Below are positions 45,503 to 58,144 of a stretch of 64,000 nt of DNA, one piece after another (within the stretch, counting starts at the first letter, position 1; each line of letters opens with the position of its first letter). Source of the stretch: Liolophura sinensis. Its lineage: Eukaryota > Mollusca > Polyplacophora > Chitonida > Chitonidae. The notes under the pieces are model-generated. The model ran no database searches, was not told the origin of the DNA, and was given only the letters and a program-made list of their open reading frames with translations. The DNA lies in contig NC_088296.1 in NCBI RefSeq assembly GCF_032854445.1, positions 8,718,706-8,782,705 of the forward strand, given 5' to 3'. The position numbers were made by a program, and so were the translations under genes.

Positions 45503-46200
45503 GTGTCATGCCATTCTACATGTTAGATCGACACACACACTGTGATGCTCTGTTACGCCTTGGTTTCAACAAACGTTGCATCTAATCTACAATCTATCCA
45601 GCGAAGGACAATCGTATTTATCGGTATAGACTCGCGTGTAATTGTACGCCATTTTTACGTATTTGTGAATCTGTCAGCTATAAAACTCAAAGGCATATTG
45701 AGGCAGAACAGGAGAATTCTGGGTTAATAATCAATACGTATAATAGGTATGTCACTATATCTGTATAGCAGAAACATTAAACATCAAACGTTCCGGTTTG
45801 TCTGCTCTGAAAACACACTTTTTTTCAAAATGTCTTCCAATTGTTTCCAAGACAAAACCGGAGCTCGCGACACAATCTTTTACGAAAGAAGTCACGATCC
45901 ATCATATCAAGGGCGTACACGACGCGCTGAATACTAGCTAGAGGAATGCTTTTTATGCGCACAAAGCACAGGCTTAGCGGTGGCTCAGTCAAGCGGGGTC
46001 ATTCACCGCAACCTCACGTTTAGTGCATATTTACACGATGACTACTCGTCAAATTATTTGTGTAATTCTCCGCGAACATGTATGCCTTCATAACGATGAA
46101 AGAGCCTCGTGCATGTATATATACATACTAGTATACGACCCATTTAGATCAAGTGTCAAATAAACTCCTACTGTAGGAATACCTTTATCTGTCCATACTT

Positions 46201-46397
46201 CATCTTCTCCGGCCGTACCTTGGGAAGGTCTGACAGCAGCGTGCGGATGGTCGTGGGTTTCCTCCCGCCATCCTGGTGGCCACCGTCATTGTTTCCTTGG
46301 CATGGTTTCCTTCAATCATAACTTCATGCTGGCCACCATTGAATAAGTGAAATGTTCTTGAGTACGGCGTAAAACACCAATCAAATAAATAAATGAA
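46201..46397 (+). repeat. Family A SINE with internal rearrangement
   Basis: TCTTCTCCGGCCGTACCTTG to the tail AAATAAATAAATGAAT. The stretch between GGTTTCCTCCCGCCATCCTG and TTTCCTTGGCATGGTTTCCT looks like a partial duplication of the body. Confidence 0.88.
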
Positions 46398-46540
46398 TAT
46401 TCATACTTCTGAATGAATATGGCTTAGGAAATATTGCACAGAATATGTTTAAACCACGAGAAAGTACTCAGTATCAGGCTTTCCAGAATCTGAGTTTTTC
46501 CCAAGAAGCAGATGTGAAATAAGATGGTTTACAAATTAGC

Positions 46541-46620
46541 ATATTTATTTATTTGATTGGTACTTTACGCCATTCTCAAAAAATATTTCACTTATGCGAC
46601 GGCCGCCAGCATTGTAGCTG
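46541..46620 (-). repeat. Family A SINE, tail and core only
   Basis: ATTTATTTATTTGATTGGTA to ACGGCCGCCAGCATTG. Confidence 0.88.
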
Positions 46621-48804
46621 TCATATTTGAGGGCCAGTCATACTCTGGATACTATCCAGAAAGAAATTGTCTGACCTAAATTAAAGCTTTAAATTTTCAT
46701 TTCCATGGTAAAATTTTATTCAAAGCCTATATCGGCCAGGTTAAATTCTTTATTCACACCGCCATTTGTGTCCTCACGTGACCTAAGAGAGTGCTGATCA
46801 TTGGCTACGAGCAGTTAAGACTTTATCACTAATGTATACATGTAGGCTTACCGTAAAACTACACTAATGACCATATCGTTTAGGTAAAGACGACTTACCC
46901 GTGACCACTGAGGCCCCGGGTTCGATTCTAGGACCGCACCGACCGCAGTCGTTGCCTTCTGTCAATATGCAATGCCAGTCGTTGGAAAGTTCGGCAGTAT
47001 CTAGCCAAACGTAAGAGGTTTATCCCGTGCAGTTCTTTCCTTTCGTTAGTACAACTGACCACCAACACTAACGTATAAGTTCTTGAGTATGAATGCTATT
47101 AAAGACGAAACCGGAGCCCGTGACACAAAAAAGTCAAATTAACTGAGAAGTCATACTTGTGTACCATATTCACAATGCAAGACTTGAATGTAAGCAAATG
47201 TCCTCCTTCTCAAATTAAATGTAAGCATTTGTCATATATGTACACACAATGTCAAAATGACCGCCCCTGTGAGGCCTGATACATGTGGCATCACGTATAC
47301 ATTCATACTGAGATGATCGTGGGAAGCGTGACAGCAAATAAGAGCATTAATTATATGCGACTCACGAAATGTAACCTTCAACATTCCAAAATTATGACAA
47401 CCCTTCAAAATATTGTCAGTTATTTATTATCATAAAGTTATTTCTCATAACAGAATTGCATATCCTATTTATCCCGTCATTTTTAGGTGGTTGATAGAGA
47501 AGACAACGTTAATGCAGTGCCTACTGATATCAACATACGTGAAATGCGTTGAACCGAAACACATTTCAGTAAATATAGTTCTTTGGAAAACATTGAGGAA
47601 ATCTGTGATTTCTATGAGCAGAAAACATAACACAGTCCATTAGTGTGCGATAAGATGACGAACTTTAATTTTTTCCAAAATATTAGCATTCATAACTGCT
47701 CATTTATCGAAACATTTGCCTCCAAAGTCGGGACCATGGTACGTTACATTATAACAACTGATGTCACTCGGTGACCTGCGTGATGCGAGGAGTGGTGATT
47801 TCGTAAATCATACAGAACGAAATAGGTCTATTCAAATTTAGGCTTTGAACGCGAACAATTCATCTCAAAACTTATTTGCTGGTCTTACCTACCCTCATAA
47901 AACTTGGAGAATGCAACAAAACAGTGCCTACAATGTTTCAAGGGCTTTGATTTTAGTTCTGTTTTGGATTTTCCGTGTGACGATATACGTGACGTTGAAT
48001 GAAAGGGTTACAGTGGGACCAATTATCGTGTTGGATGTGGCACATAGAATGGACTAGATCTAAGAATAACCTTGAGGTACATTAGTTGTAGACAAGTTCA
48101 TACACACGAGGCACCTTGGCGCTCTACAAAGTAGTAAGGTAACTTTGGGGGTGTTTAATTTCTGGAAAATCTGATACCGATACATGCTGTTGTCGTTGAG
48201 GGTTGAACCTGCGTTTTAATTGAGTACCATGTTTTAGGCGTACAGCGTCAAACGCTTCATGTTCTTTCACCAACCTTTTCTATTTTGCACATTTCATAAA
48301 GGTAAATTTTATGCCTATTCAGCGTCCAAAATCTTAACCGTTTGGTATCAAAAAAAGGATGCCACGGTGTAGTAAGTGATCGCTAGCCTGACTTTTTCCT
48401 CTCAAGGCAACAAACAATAGAAATAGCTCGGTATGCAGTAGTACTTTTTCATTGGATAAGCTTGTCAATGAAAGTTCAGGTGACCGATCCAAATTACGGT
48501 TTATTTATGCAAGGAGTGGAATAGTGAAAAGGACTCATTGCAAATGGATAGGAAACCGCCCCAATTCGGTGCAGCGGTGTACTTTTTTTTCATGCAGAAA
48601 CAAGTTAAACTTACCTGGACACGAAGAACAATTACTGCAGAACATACGAGTGAAAAATTGGAGTGATGCGATTCATACCTTTAGTTTTATCCGAAGGCAA
48701 AGTAGAGTCAAAAGCAGATTTTGCTATTTTGAGGCGTTTTCCTGAGGGAATTCCATTTATAATAAAAATATGAATACGTGAACCAAAATTATTTCCACAT
48801 ATTT

Positions 48805-49355
48805 GGTGTCTAGTTAGAGAGTAATAAGCTGTAACGACGTGAACATGTACATTCTTACATGTATGTAATATTTACATACATTTTTACATATATGTAATAT
48901 TTACATACATTTTAGTTAGAGAGTAATAAGCTGTAATGAAGTGAACATGTACACTCTTACATGTATCTAATATTTACATACATTTTTACATATATGTAAT
49001 ATTTACATACAGTTTAGTTAGAGAGTAATAAGCTGTAATGAAGTGAACATGTACACTCTTACATGTATCTAATATTTACATACATTTTTACATATATGTA
49101 ATATTTACATACAGTTTAGTTAGAGAGTAATAAGCTGTAATGAAGTGAACATGTACACTCTTACATGTATCTAATATTTACATACATTTTTACATATATG
49201 TAATATTTACATACATTTTTACATATATGTAATATTTACATACATTTTTACATATATGTAATATTTGAATACATTTTTACATATATGTAATATTTACATA
49301 CATTTTTACATATATGTAATATTTACATACATTTTTACATATATATAATAATGAT
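48805..49355. repeat. Two-level tandem repeat with palindromic 30-bp subunit
   Basis: Four units of about 118 bp starting GTTAGAGAGTAATAAGCTGT, followed by about six 30-bp units containing TTTACATATATGTAATATTT; TTACATATATGTAA is a perfect palindrome. The 30-bp subunit is also part of the larger unit. Confidence 0.93.
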
Positions 49356-49980
49356 ATACATTAGTGCTTAACAAAGTGAGATAACAGTCAGGGGAGATGA
49401 ATTTGAACCACACTAGGAGTTCATTTTTTTATATATATTTCTTCGTATAACGTCAAGTTATACATTAAATACGGTAAGTTTAATTATATTATTGTAAATC
49501 TATGCAGCTTATGTACAGTATTCTTCCAATAAAAGCTCAACGCTATTTACTTCAGCTGACAGCATATCAAAAAATTACTTCGAAAAATTGTCAAGCACGC
49601 CGATAAACCCCAAGCACGCATAAAATTACATTGAGAATGGGGGCACCTGTTGAAGAGTTTAGCTTCATAATAAATGTCTGTTCAAGACACTGTCATGTGT
49701 TTAGGGTATAATTTGTAAGGAAAAACTTGTTTTAAATAATTGTCTGTAACACTTGTCATTGTGATAAATTCGTTATTATATCAGCGTATTGCATGGGTAT
49801 ACGGTTGATATTTGGCCGCCTGAAAATAGTTATCTTCTGGACGAAATATCATCACCGCATACCCACTCAGCACGCTGGTATAATTTTACCTATACCAACT
49901 CTCCAAGAAGTCCACATTACCAAAGGTACTGTTGAAACCTTTAGCATACATTTGCCTCTTGAGAATTTCGTGGAGCATTT

Positions 49981-50330
49981 ACTGGCCCCGATAGCACAGT
50001 TGGTAGAGCGTCTGCATCGGCAGCGGTAGATCCAGGGTCAAGTCTGGATAAGACCTTGAAAATGGAGGTTGTAACTGGCAGCCGTCATATATGTGAAATG
50101 TTCTTGAGTATGGCGATAGTGCAACGACTGATTGAACCTGTATCAGTATAATAGCTCGGACGGGCCGGCTTACTTGCCTTCGGTAAGTCGTCTCAGTGAA
50201 GCAGCACTGGATAAAAGAGCGGTGGAATTCCGTCCTGCAACAAGTAGGCACATTGCATGCACTCTATAGACGCCTTCATCGTCATATAACTGAAGAATTG
50301 TTAAGCCCTCACTCACTCCAGGGACAGTTT
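49981..50330 (+). repeat. Family B SINE, full length, head-first
   Basis: tRNA-like head GGCCCCGATAGCACAGTTGG with A-box, then GTAGATCCAGGGTC; GGTTGTAACTGGCAGCCGTC; the family A-like core TATGTGAAATGTTCTTGAGT; then GATAGTGCAACGACTGATTG and TAAGTCGTCTCAGTGAAGCA. Shows that family B exists in a form with the shared core. Confidence 0.88.
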
Positions 50331-50395
50331 ATCAATTTCTGCATATTTATCCCGTTTTTAATGATTGCTCACGTTAACAATTTATTTCTCAATGA

Positions 50396-50495
50396 TATAT
50401 TTATTTATTTTTATATTTGATTTGTGTTTACGCCTTACTCAAGAATGTTTAACATATACGGCGGCAGCCATGATTATGGTGGGTGGAAACCGGGT
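50396..50495 (-). repeat. Family A SINE, 5'-truncated
   Basis: TATTTATTTATTTTTATATT tail, core CTTACTCAAGAATGTTTAAC, ending GGGTGGAAACCGGG. Confidence 0.88.
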
Positions 50496-53006
50496 TAATG
50501 ACATAGCCATTCAGCATGTTACTAAAGCCTCCATCTGTACACTCTGTCTTTTAAAGCTGTCAACTTTAGTTCTATCGTCACGTTCATGATATAAATGGCA
50601 AAGAGATTCTTAACAAAATGAAACCATAATTTGTTTTGATTTAATGATGCTAGGTTGATTCTAGCACTTAGAATAGGATTAAGCTAGGGTTAGTTTTCAA
50701 CTGTTGACTGTGTGAATGTCGCCGACAAAACACCGCCAGTCCGCTTTCCTCCATGCTGCCCTCTGCCAAGTTTGAGCCTGATCGGTAATTGTTTTCGAAC
50801 AGAAGGAATTCGATTCATCAGAATTATAGGGTCTAAACAGGTGTTTCCTGTGTTCAAAATAAGTAAGCAGCTCGTAATATTAGCCGATCTTGTGGTCAGA
50901 TCCTCCCCCGTGGCACTTTCAGTAATTATCGAAAAAAGGGGCGCAGGGAGATGTAGAGCCAGTGTTGTAACATTAATCAGAAAGTAGGTTCAGTCCAAGG
51001 AAAGGGTTGTTTTGTTAGCAGTTGTCATCGACAGATTTTGAATAGTGCGGTCTTTGTATTTAAGTGTACCAAAAATGGAGACGTAAACAATAAATGAACA
51101 TACATTTGCGAAAGCTGATAAACCATCACAGGTTTTAGTACCTTCCGCTAGTAAATGAGCGTAGGCCTATAGCAGGTGCAGACAAAACATGGGAAATTCT
51201 GTAATTTCAGACATTGGTAAGCTTGACCAAGTTAGAAACATGAAGATAGCCCAGACGGTTACCCCACAGATTCAAGGCAGGTAAAGAATGAATATCCTCA
51301 TCGGTTGAGAATAACCTATAGTGCTGCAGGTCAGTGGTCGAGCCACGGCATAAATCAGCCAGACCAACAGTATACGCAGCCTGTGCACAGAAGAAAAATA
51401 AACCAATTGTAGCATAAACTCAAAGAAGAAATACATCAGGCGAAATAATGTCCACACTCATGTTTATGACTGCAGTAAAGAAATAGGGATCTAACGCCAC
51501 GGGGAGTGGGAAGGTCATATTTGCTATCGCCAGGGTGATGATTAGCCGTTTCGCTTTCAGTTCAGAGTTGTCGAACCCTTGTTATCACCCCCAATAGAAA
51601 AAAATTGGCGAAGACGGACGCACATGCTATAGCAATGTTAACAGAAGAAATAATTGATGAAGCGAGGCTAAAACGGAACGCGAAGACAGCTGAGCCCGGT
51701 GAGGCTGGCCCAAAGAAGTCACTACAACAGGAGACGTTGTTGTTGGAGTTGTTAGAAAAGAACCAAAAGTATATGACGTGTTAGCCACATCTGTTTAAGC
51801 CATTGTGTGAACCTGTCAATAGAAGAGAGTAGAAGAGTTAAAGGACAAAAAAATATAACAATGATGCCATCATCAGGTAAAAGAGCGTGAAAACGTAGTT
51901 GTAAATATGTTTTTTTCGATTTTGTCTTTCAGGAGAGAAACGGTTATTGGAAATATTTTTGAATTGTGAGTATTTGGCGGCCACCTATTGGTAGGCCTAT
52001 ATTTTGTTTTTGCATAATAATGTTCTAAATAAGGATGTGATGCATGTCTAATAAATTTATTTAAATCTAAGTTTATTGTTTCTATCCAAACATATGAATT
52101 TAAGTTATGATAATATTTATGAGTATATTCAAAATATAAATATGATCAAACTCTGAACACATTTCTTAGCTGAAAGGACCAAATTCTAGTGCAATTGTCT
52201 CCAGTATACATATGTTATGCCCTCATTTATAGCATTGTTTCGCAAAACCAATGAACACAAAGAGCTGGTTACAAATACCCACCATGCAGAAAAAAAATTT
52301 AAATTGTTTTTCTCTTCAAAGAAAAATTGAAAAAAAATATTTAAGACCACATTAACAACTAACTTTTCGCAAGCTTTCATCTGAACTTAATGCCATTGTT
52401 TTTTTGTTTACTCTTGGCTTCATTATAGAAGAGCTGTTCTTTACTGTTATCCAGTGTATGTGACGAAAAAACGTTTAGCGTCTAAATGTATGATTCCTCA
52501 GGTTAGATGACTAAGGTACGTCTCCTTTGTGGATGTCTAGGGCTAAAATTAATGATAGCTGTTATAAGATATTAATTTCCGTCTACGACAAATATCACAC
52601 TGAGAGAAAAATATTTTCTCTCAAAGCTGTGGTCTCTCATATTTGAAAATACAAATTTACGATGCTGTTAACAAATTTACATCAGGTACGTGTAGTAATA
52701 ATTACTGATGTTTCAGTTTGTGGTTTTAGTTAACATGCTTCGGGGTTTCTTTTAGGGAAATGTTTGAGTTCTTGTGCCCTTGACTTTCCAGACTGTGAAA
52801 CACTGAGAACAAGGCAGACATGTTCAGAGAACAAACATTTAACAAAATCAACAAAGCACTGTGCCCAAGTACCTGCTACTCCTAAATACCATACAATCAT
52901 ATGTTTATACTAGCGTTGACAAAAGTGTAGTAGCAGATGATGGTGAGCATTATAAATGACATTAAACATTACTTAGTACTTTCAGGAGTGCGTTAAATTT
53001 TGCCTC

Positions 53007-53210
53007 GGGGGCCTCCGTGGCGTTAGCGCGCTTGCTGGCTTCCTCTCCGGCCGTACGTGGGAATATCTGCCTGCAACCTGCGGATGGTCGTGGGTTTGCC
53101 CCGGGATCCGCCCGGTTTCCTCCCACCATAATGCTGGCTGCCGTCGTATAAGTGAAATATTATGTACGGAGTACGCCGTAAAGTATCAATCAAATAAATA
53201 AAATGAATGC
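53007..53210 (+). repeat. Family A SINE with internal deletion and target-site duplication
   Basis: Starts GGGGCCTCCGTGGCGTTAGC. The second half of the head is deleted, joining directly to GCTGGCTTCCTCTCCGGCCG. ATTTTGCCTC flanks it exactly (52997-53006 and 53211-53220). Confidence 0.95.
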
Positions 53211-53292
53211 ATTTTGCCTCCAAGGCATGCGCACTGTCGTGCATCATGTCTGTTATGCCAGTAAGGTGTAGGATGATACTTGTGAGTTTGCT

Positions 53293-53370
53293 ATATTTAT
53301 TTATTTAATTGGTGTTTTACGCCACCTTCAGGAATATTTCACTTATACGACGGCGGTCAGTATTGGCCGC
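53293..53370 (-). repeat. Family A SINE, tail and core only
   Basis: TATATTTATTTATTTAATTG through ACGACGGCGGTCAGTATTGG. Confidence 0.88.
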
Positions 53371-54599
53371 CGTTTATGGTCTAGTATTACTTCTGAGTAA
53401 ACGTGTGGTACAATCATATATCACATGTGTCTCTTTCAGTATGTTCATGAAAATGCAAATAGACAAAATGGTGTGAAGCGTTTAGTTTTACACATTTAGA
53501 CAGTGAAAAGATGGACGTCGATAAACTCGCATCGATCACCAACAACTATCATTCAACATTGGATTTAAATACTCATAACATGATACCTGTACAGTGATAA
53601 ATTTCTGTGTGTGGAATTAAACAACAATCAGATTAATAAATCATGGCAGGTGTATATAATTATCAAAATGTAATGAGGATGAGCTTCTTCCGTGCAGGAT
53701 TCATTTCTAAAAACTCAACACAAAACAAGACTTACTATACAGAATACCCATTTTTAACTCTAATTTATTTAAAACATTGCTGCAACAGCAATCAGCCGGT
53801 AGTTCGTTGATACTGGCTGAAAAGACTTACTTTTTTCAACTCATTTGTTTAAAGTTTTCATATCAGACAAAAGTTCTTACTTCGGTATGCTGGTCAAACT
53901 CACCTAAAGACCAACGACTCTTCAGATTGAAGAGCTTATGCTAGATGGGTACACAGTATACCGTGCTCACGCCATTTAAGGTACATGTATTTATTCATTC
54001 GAAGAATTAGACCATAAATATCAAACATAAATTCGTCAAAATATGGTACGGTATAACTGTTGAAAATGAAGTGCTTCCAGTTGTACAATCAACAGGGCTA
54101 ATACCTCTGGGTGCCATACTTCCAATGCGGGAAATCATTCCCAACTCAATTAAAACTGAACAAATTAGATCTCTGATAAACTGTACTTATCCGAGGCTGT
54201 GAACGATTCATGCGGTACACCTAGCTGTTTGCTAAATGCCTTTCTGCAACGAAATAATTATTAGTTCGATGTTGGTGATTCTCTTGATATTTTTTCAAAA
54301 AAGCTAATAATGTGTTAACTAGAATACTTTGAACACGCCATCTCTTTGTGATAAGGTAGACTTTTAATACAGGAAATAATTTACATAGTATTATAATAAA
54401 CAATCATAAACACACTGGCACTTGGGTTGCATCGGAATTCAGTTAATAGCTTTATATTTTTTGTTAATTTCTTAACTTGAAATCAAAGTATTGTATTCAT
54501 GCAATAGCTTTAGGCATGGTGCATGCTATTGAAACTGAATTATTTAGTGTTATTTGAACAACTGCCGTCAGCTTCTAAATTATAGCTTGCCACTGTTTA

Positions 54600-55310
54600 C
54601 ATATGCTGAGTTCAGGGCCTACTGTCTGCCTCTGCCTTAGAATGTTCCGGAATACGCTCAGTTCGGGGCCTGTTTATTTACAAGTGTTTAAGAATTTTCT
54701 TATTCTAGAAAATTCCACCAGTCTATATAAGACCTATGAAAGCAGGTCAAAAGGGGAAAAAGGGAGAAAGGAGAATTATTGAGAGTTTTGGATGCTTTCG
54801 CTGTGTGTTACTTTAGTAGGCCTTTTGTGCTGAATTTTGGTGTCTTTATAGCCTCTGGCTTTGTTATATCATATCTCCACCGATCACTTGTTTTAGTCTG
54901 AACTTGTATATTTAATTTGTGCTCCTGTGTACACAGTGCTTATTAGTACACGGACCCTGTCTGTGGAATTTTGTGTATATTTCGTCATACACTCAGTTAT
55001 ACTGTGGACATTCCCTCTTGTGAATATTGCCTCTGTGCATTTTTAAGCATTGTGGAGTATATGCGTTCGTTTGGACATGACACCGTTGTACATGTAAGTA
55101 CTTTAGTATTTGTATAGATACTGCTATCCTTTCTTGTTAAACTTAAGTACTTTAGTAGTTGAATAAGTCTTGTTATCTGTTCTTGTTAAACCTAATAAAT
55201 TGTTGAAAAATAAAATCTGCAGGTTTTGGTTACTTGTTTGTGCAGCTAAACTGTCTTGTATTTCGAACAAACCATCTCTTTATAATACAGACAGTTTGTA
55301 TCGTAACAAT
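54600..55310 (+). mobile_element. Possible solo LTR-like sequence
   Basis: Contains a TATA-type CTATATAAGACC at about 54723, a T-rich stretch, and AATAAA-type signals near 55195 and 55210 followed by GT/T-rich DNA, the order of U3-R-U5. No internal retroelement region, second LTR or clear terminal TG..CA with target duplication was found, so it could equally be a cryptic promoter plus terminator. Confidence 0.22.
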
Positions 55311-55705
55311 ATAATATAATAAAGTTCGAACTTGCCAGGGGGATTAGATCATCTTCCGATGTTTTTTTCTGTTAAGTTCAGATTTAAACTTTTGAATGAA
55401 GTACTGTTCTTTGATTCCTCTGGTTTGAGCTTTATTCACCGATAATTTAAAGAAGGGCATTATGTGGAACTTAGGCCCACTGTGTAGGTTACGGGTACCT
55501 GATGCGATAATTTGTTGCCTATTTGTTGCCTACATGTAATTCATTCCTTAATGAATCAATGAAGACAGACAGTAGATTTTGGGAATTACAGTTCTTATTA
55601 CCGTTAATACGGAAGATAAAATTGGTAACATGAAACAAAAAATGAATGCCTGTTATTAAATGTTGACATCATCTGCATCGTGGGTCTCCACACTTATTTT
55701 CTTTT

Positions 55706-55923
55706 CACTCAAAGAATTAATCTGTTAATTTTAAGTGCGTTGTTTGAGTTATGTCAGAATGCATTCTGTTATTATCCTGTTAGTTTGATAGAATCTTCGT
55801 GTTGAATTAATAGAATATGTGTTTTATATTTAACAGAATAGTCTGTCGCAATAGCAGAATACATCTGAGCATCACTCAGACAACAGACTTTCTTTTAAAA
55901 TAAACAGATTTATTTTTGGAGTG
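55706..55923. mobile_element. MITE-like element, copy 1
   Basis: Ends form an inverted repeat (left CACTCAAAGAATTAATCTGT, right end reversed CACTCCAAAAATAAATCTGT) and share AGACAACAGACTTTCT and AACAGAATATGTGTTTTATA-like internal sequence with the copies at 60096 and 60789. The flanks read TT rather than TA; an old copy. Confidence 0.75.
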
Positions 55924-55959
55924 TTTGCGATAGCTATCAGTTTTATGAGTCGAAGGTGA

Positions 55960-56330
55960 CCTACGCGTCAAGCAGTCGTTGCATTATCCCTTTCATGCTG
56001 AAAGCCAAACAAGGAAGATACAACTTCCTCTTTTAAGGCCTTAGGTGTGACTCTACCCATTATTGGCCCTGGATCTACTGTTTCCCGAAGACCTTAAAAG
56101 AGAAAGTTTTAGCTTCCTTGCTCGGTATGCAGCATCAAGGGGTTACTCTGACGACTGGCTCACCCGTATCAGTATAATGGCAGTATGTAAGTCGTCTCAG
56201 TGAAGCAGCACTAAATAAAGAGCAGTGAAAACCCGCTCTGTAGCAAGGAGGCACATTACACATACCTACACTTCTAAGGACGTCATCATATGGCTGAAAA
56301 CTTGTTACGTACGATGTTGTAAAACGTCGT
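55960..56330. repeat. Inverted pair of family B SINE pieces
   Basis: 55965-56085 reads tail-to-head (GTCGTTGCATTATCCCTTTC, ACTTCCTCTTTTAAGGCCTT). From 56086 the same sequence returns in reverse (GACCTTAAAAGAGAAAGTTT, then CGTCTCAGTGAAGCAGCACT, GTAGCAAGGAGGCACATTAC), giving a palindromic arrangement. Confidence 0.8.
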
Positions 56331-56611
56331 TTTAGCAATCGACCTTTTCGATTATTCAGCTAGAACGTCCATATTGGTGGGCAGCTGGTATACGAATGCC
56401 ACTTTGGACGCATAGAATCCAAACTTATCTAATGAACCGCCTGTGATCCAAACATATTTGCGGTAAAATTGGTAGAGGCAGGGGTTGTTGCTAAAAGGCA
56501 ACGATCTAACCCCTTAAATTCAGTACTACCGGACGAAAAGTAAAGGTAAGGCGTAACAAAGTGTTGGTGTGGCCATGTAGGTGATCGATAAGTTACTCGT
56601 TTGCTTATAAT

Positions 56612-56649
56612 ATTTGACGGGTGTTTTTACGGTGTATTCAAGAATGTTT
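56612..56649 (-). repeat. Family A SINE tail remnant
   Basis: TTTGACGGGTGTTTTTACGG and TATTCAAGAATGTTTAACCC. The next SINE inserted right beside it. Confidence 0.7.
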
Positions 56650-56664
56650 AACCCATATAACTGG

Positions 56665-56907
56665 GGCCTCCGTGACCCAGTTCGTAAGCGCGCTGGCGCA
56701 CCGCAATTACCCAGGTGTCTCTCACCAATGCGGTCGTTGTCAGTTCAAGTCCAGCCGTACATGGGGAGGTCTTGCATCAACCTGCGGATGGTCGTGCGTT
56801 TTCCCCGCGTTGTGCCCGATTTCCCCTCACCATAATGCTGGCCGCCGTCTTATAAGTGAAATATTCTTTAGTACGGCGTAAAACATCAATCAAATAAATA
56901 AAGAAAT
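56665..56907 (+). repeat. Family A SINE, nearly full length, with target-site duplication
   Basis: GGGGCCTCCGTGACCCAGTT to the AAATAAATAAAGAAAT tail. AACCCATATAACTGG (56650-56664) recurs as AACCCATACAACTGG right after it: 15 bp with one mismatch. Confidence 0.93.
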
Positions 56908-57346
56908 TAACCCATACAACTGGGATCAGGTGTATGCGGGATTTTTCAGGAATCTTTATAATCGTCCTGACGTAAAGCCGCACTTGACTTTTAAAGGCGC
57001 GATATAAATGGTCAAAAGAATAAAAGTTGCTGCTCCACATTTCTTCGGTATGTTAGGCCGAGAGTACAAAATAAGTACATTGCAGATATTAGTTTCCTAG
57101 TTACGGCATAAAAAAAATCGCGGCATAAAAAGGTCGCGGCAGAACTGGAAAGCTCTGGGGTCTTATGCGCCTCACGCCTTTTCATGATCGTCCTTTTAGC
57201 AACAGATGTATAAGATGTGAAAGATATAAGCACTCCGACCTGGATAATATTTTCACAAACAACAAAATGATCTGGCCCACCTGGCTTCCGAAAAGAAGTT
57301 GTATCTGTAACGAAATTCCTAGTCACGCTAAGATGGTAATGTGAAC

Positions 57347-57431
57347 ATGCTGCGTCATTTCGGGGTGCCTGTACTTGGACGATTTTTCATCTGTGTCATT
57401 ATAGAGGGCGCTGTCTTTCTAACAACCTCAG
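57347..57431 (+). CDS. Possible upstream exon of the SLC5-like gene
   Basis: An ATG at 57347 opens a hydrophobic 28-residue stretch (MLRHFGVPVLGRFFICVIIE, GAVFLTTS) ending at a strong donor CTCAG|GTAAGA. A possible acceptor (GGAAGCAG) at 58135-58136, eight bases before the SLC5 ATG, would join it in frame. SLC5 proteins normally lack such an N-terminus, so it may be a 5' UTR exon or chance. Confidence 0.22.
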
Positions 57432-58144
57432 GTAAGACGTAGTCTTAAATCTGCAATACTCAAATTCATTTTCTAGTTCAGGTAAGGTTTCTTTAAAATG
57501 ATACCCTAACAATATATTTTTTGCTGGAAAACTAAATAAGAGTTAGAAACTGCTTTAAGATAACCTAAATACACTACATTTGATGGGGTTTTTTTAACAC
57601 AAACATACTCTGCATTTTCAGTGTGCATATAGTTGCATGAATATATACAACGATGTGATAAACGCACATTTCTATAGAACTTCTTAAATCCATCCTCTAG
57701 AAACTGTGTTAGAAAGAACGTTGTTTACAGATTTTAATGTCAATAGGTGTTTAATTTCCAATAAAAAGTTACGAAATATATAGTTGCAAACTTTTGAAAG
57801 TAGACAAAATATAGTTAATTTGCCCTGTTTTCACCGAAACACTCTAGAATGGCGTAACATCATTTCGTGTTTATTGTTTCAGTCATAGTTTTTCAGTCAC
57901 TCAGTCATAATGCTTCTCTGATCATTTTTTTTCTAAATGTGTGGGAAGATTTAAACAGTTTTACTGCACAAGCCTATATTAAACACATTACTTCAGTTTT
58001 CAATTAAAATAAGATCAACCTATAATGGAGACGCTATTAGTTACAGTTTCGGTGTTTTGGGCAAATGTGGATACCGTTTGAAAAACCGAAATGCTTTCAG
58101 CCTACAGTTTGTTTCCTTTCGCTACTGTGGAAGCAGAAACCAAG

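Larger units (their letters stand above)
43111..57346. other. Intergenic region, no convincing gene
   Basis: About 14 kb between the FAS1 and SLC5-like genes, whose 5' ends face each other. Open frames here are short, mostly SINE or microsatellite reads, and none resembles a known protein or has a matching splice-site chain. I saw no notable feature at 46630-48780, 50500-52990 or 53375-54590. Confidence 0.6.

Noticed and set aside
48452-48745. 97-residue + strand open frame
   Set aside because: No recognisable domain, no splice partner, and composition like surrounding intergenic DNA.
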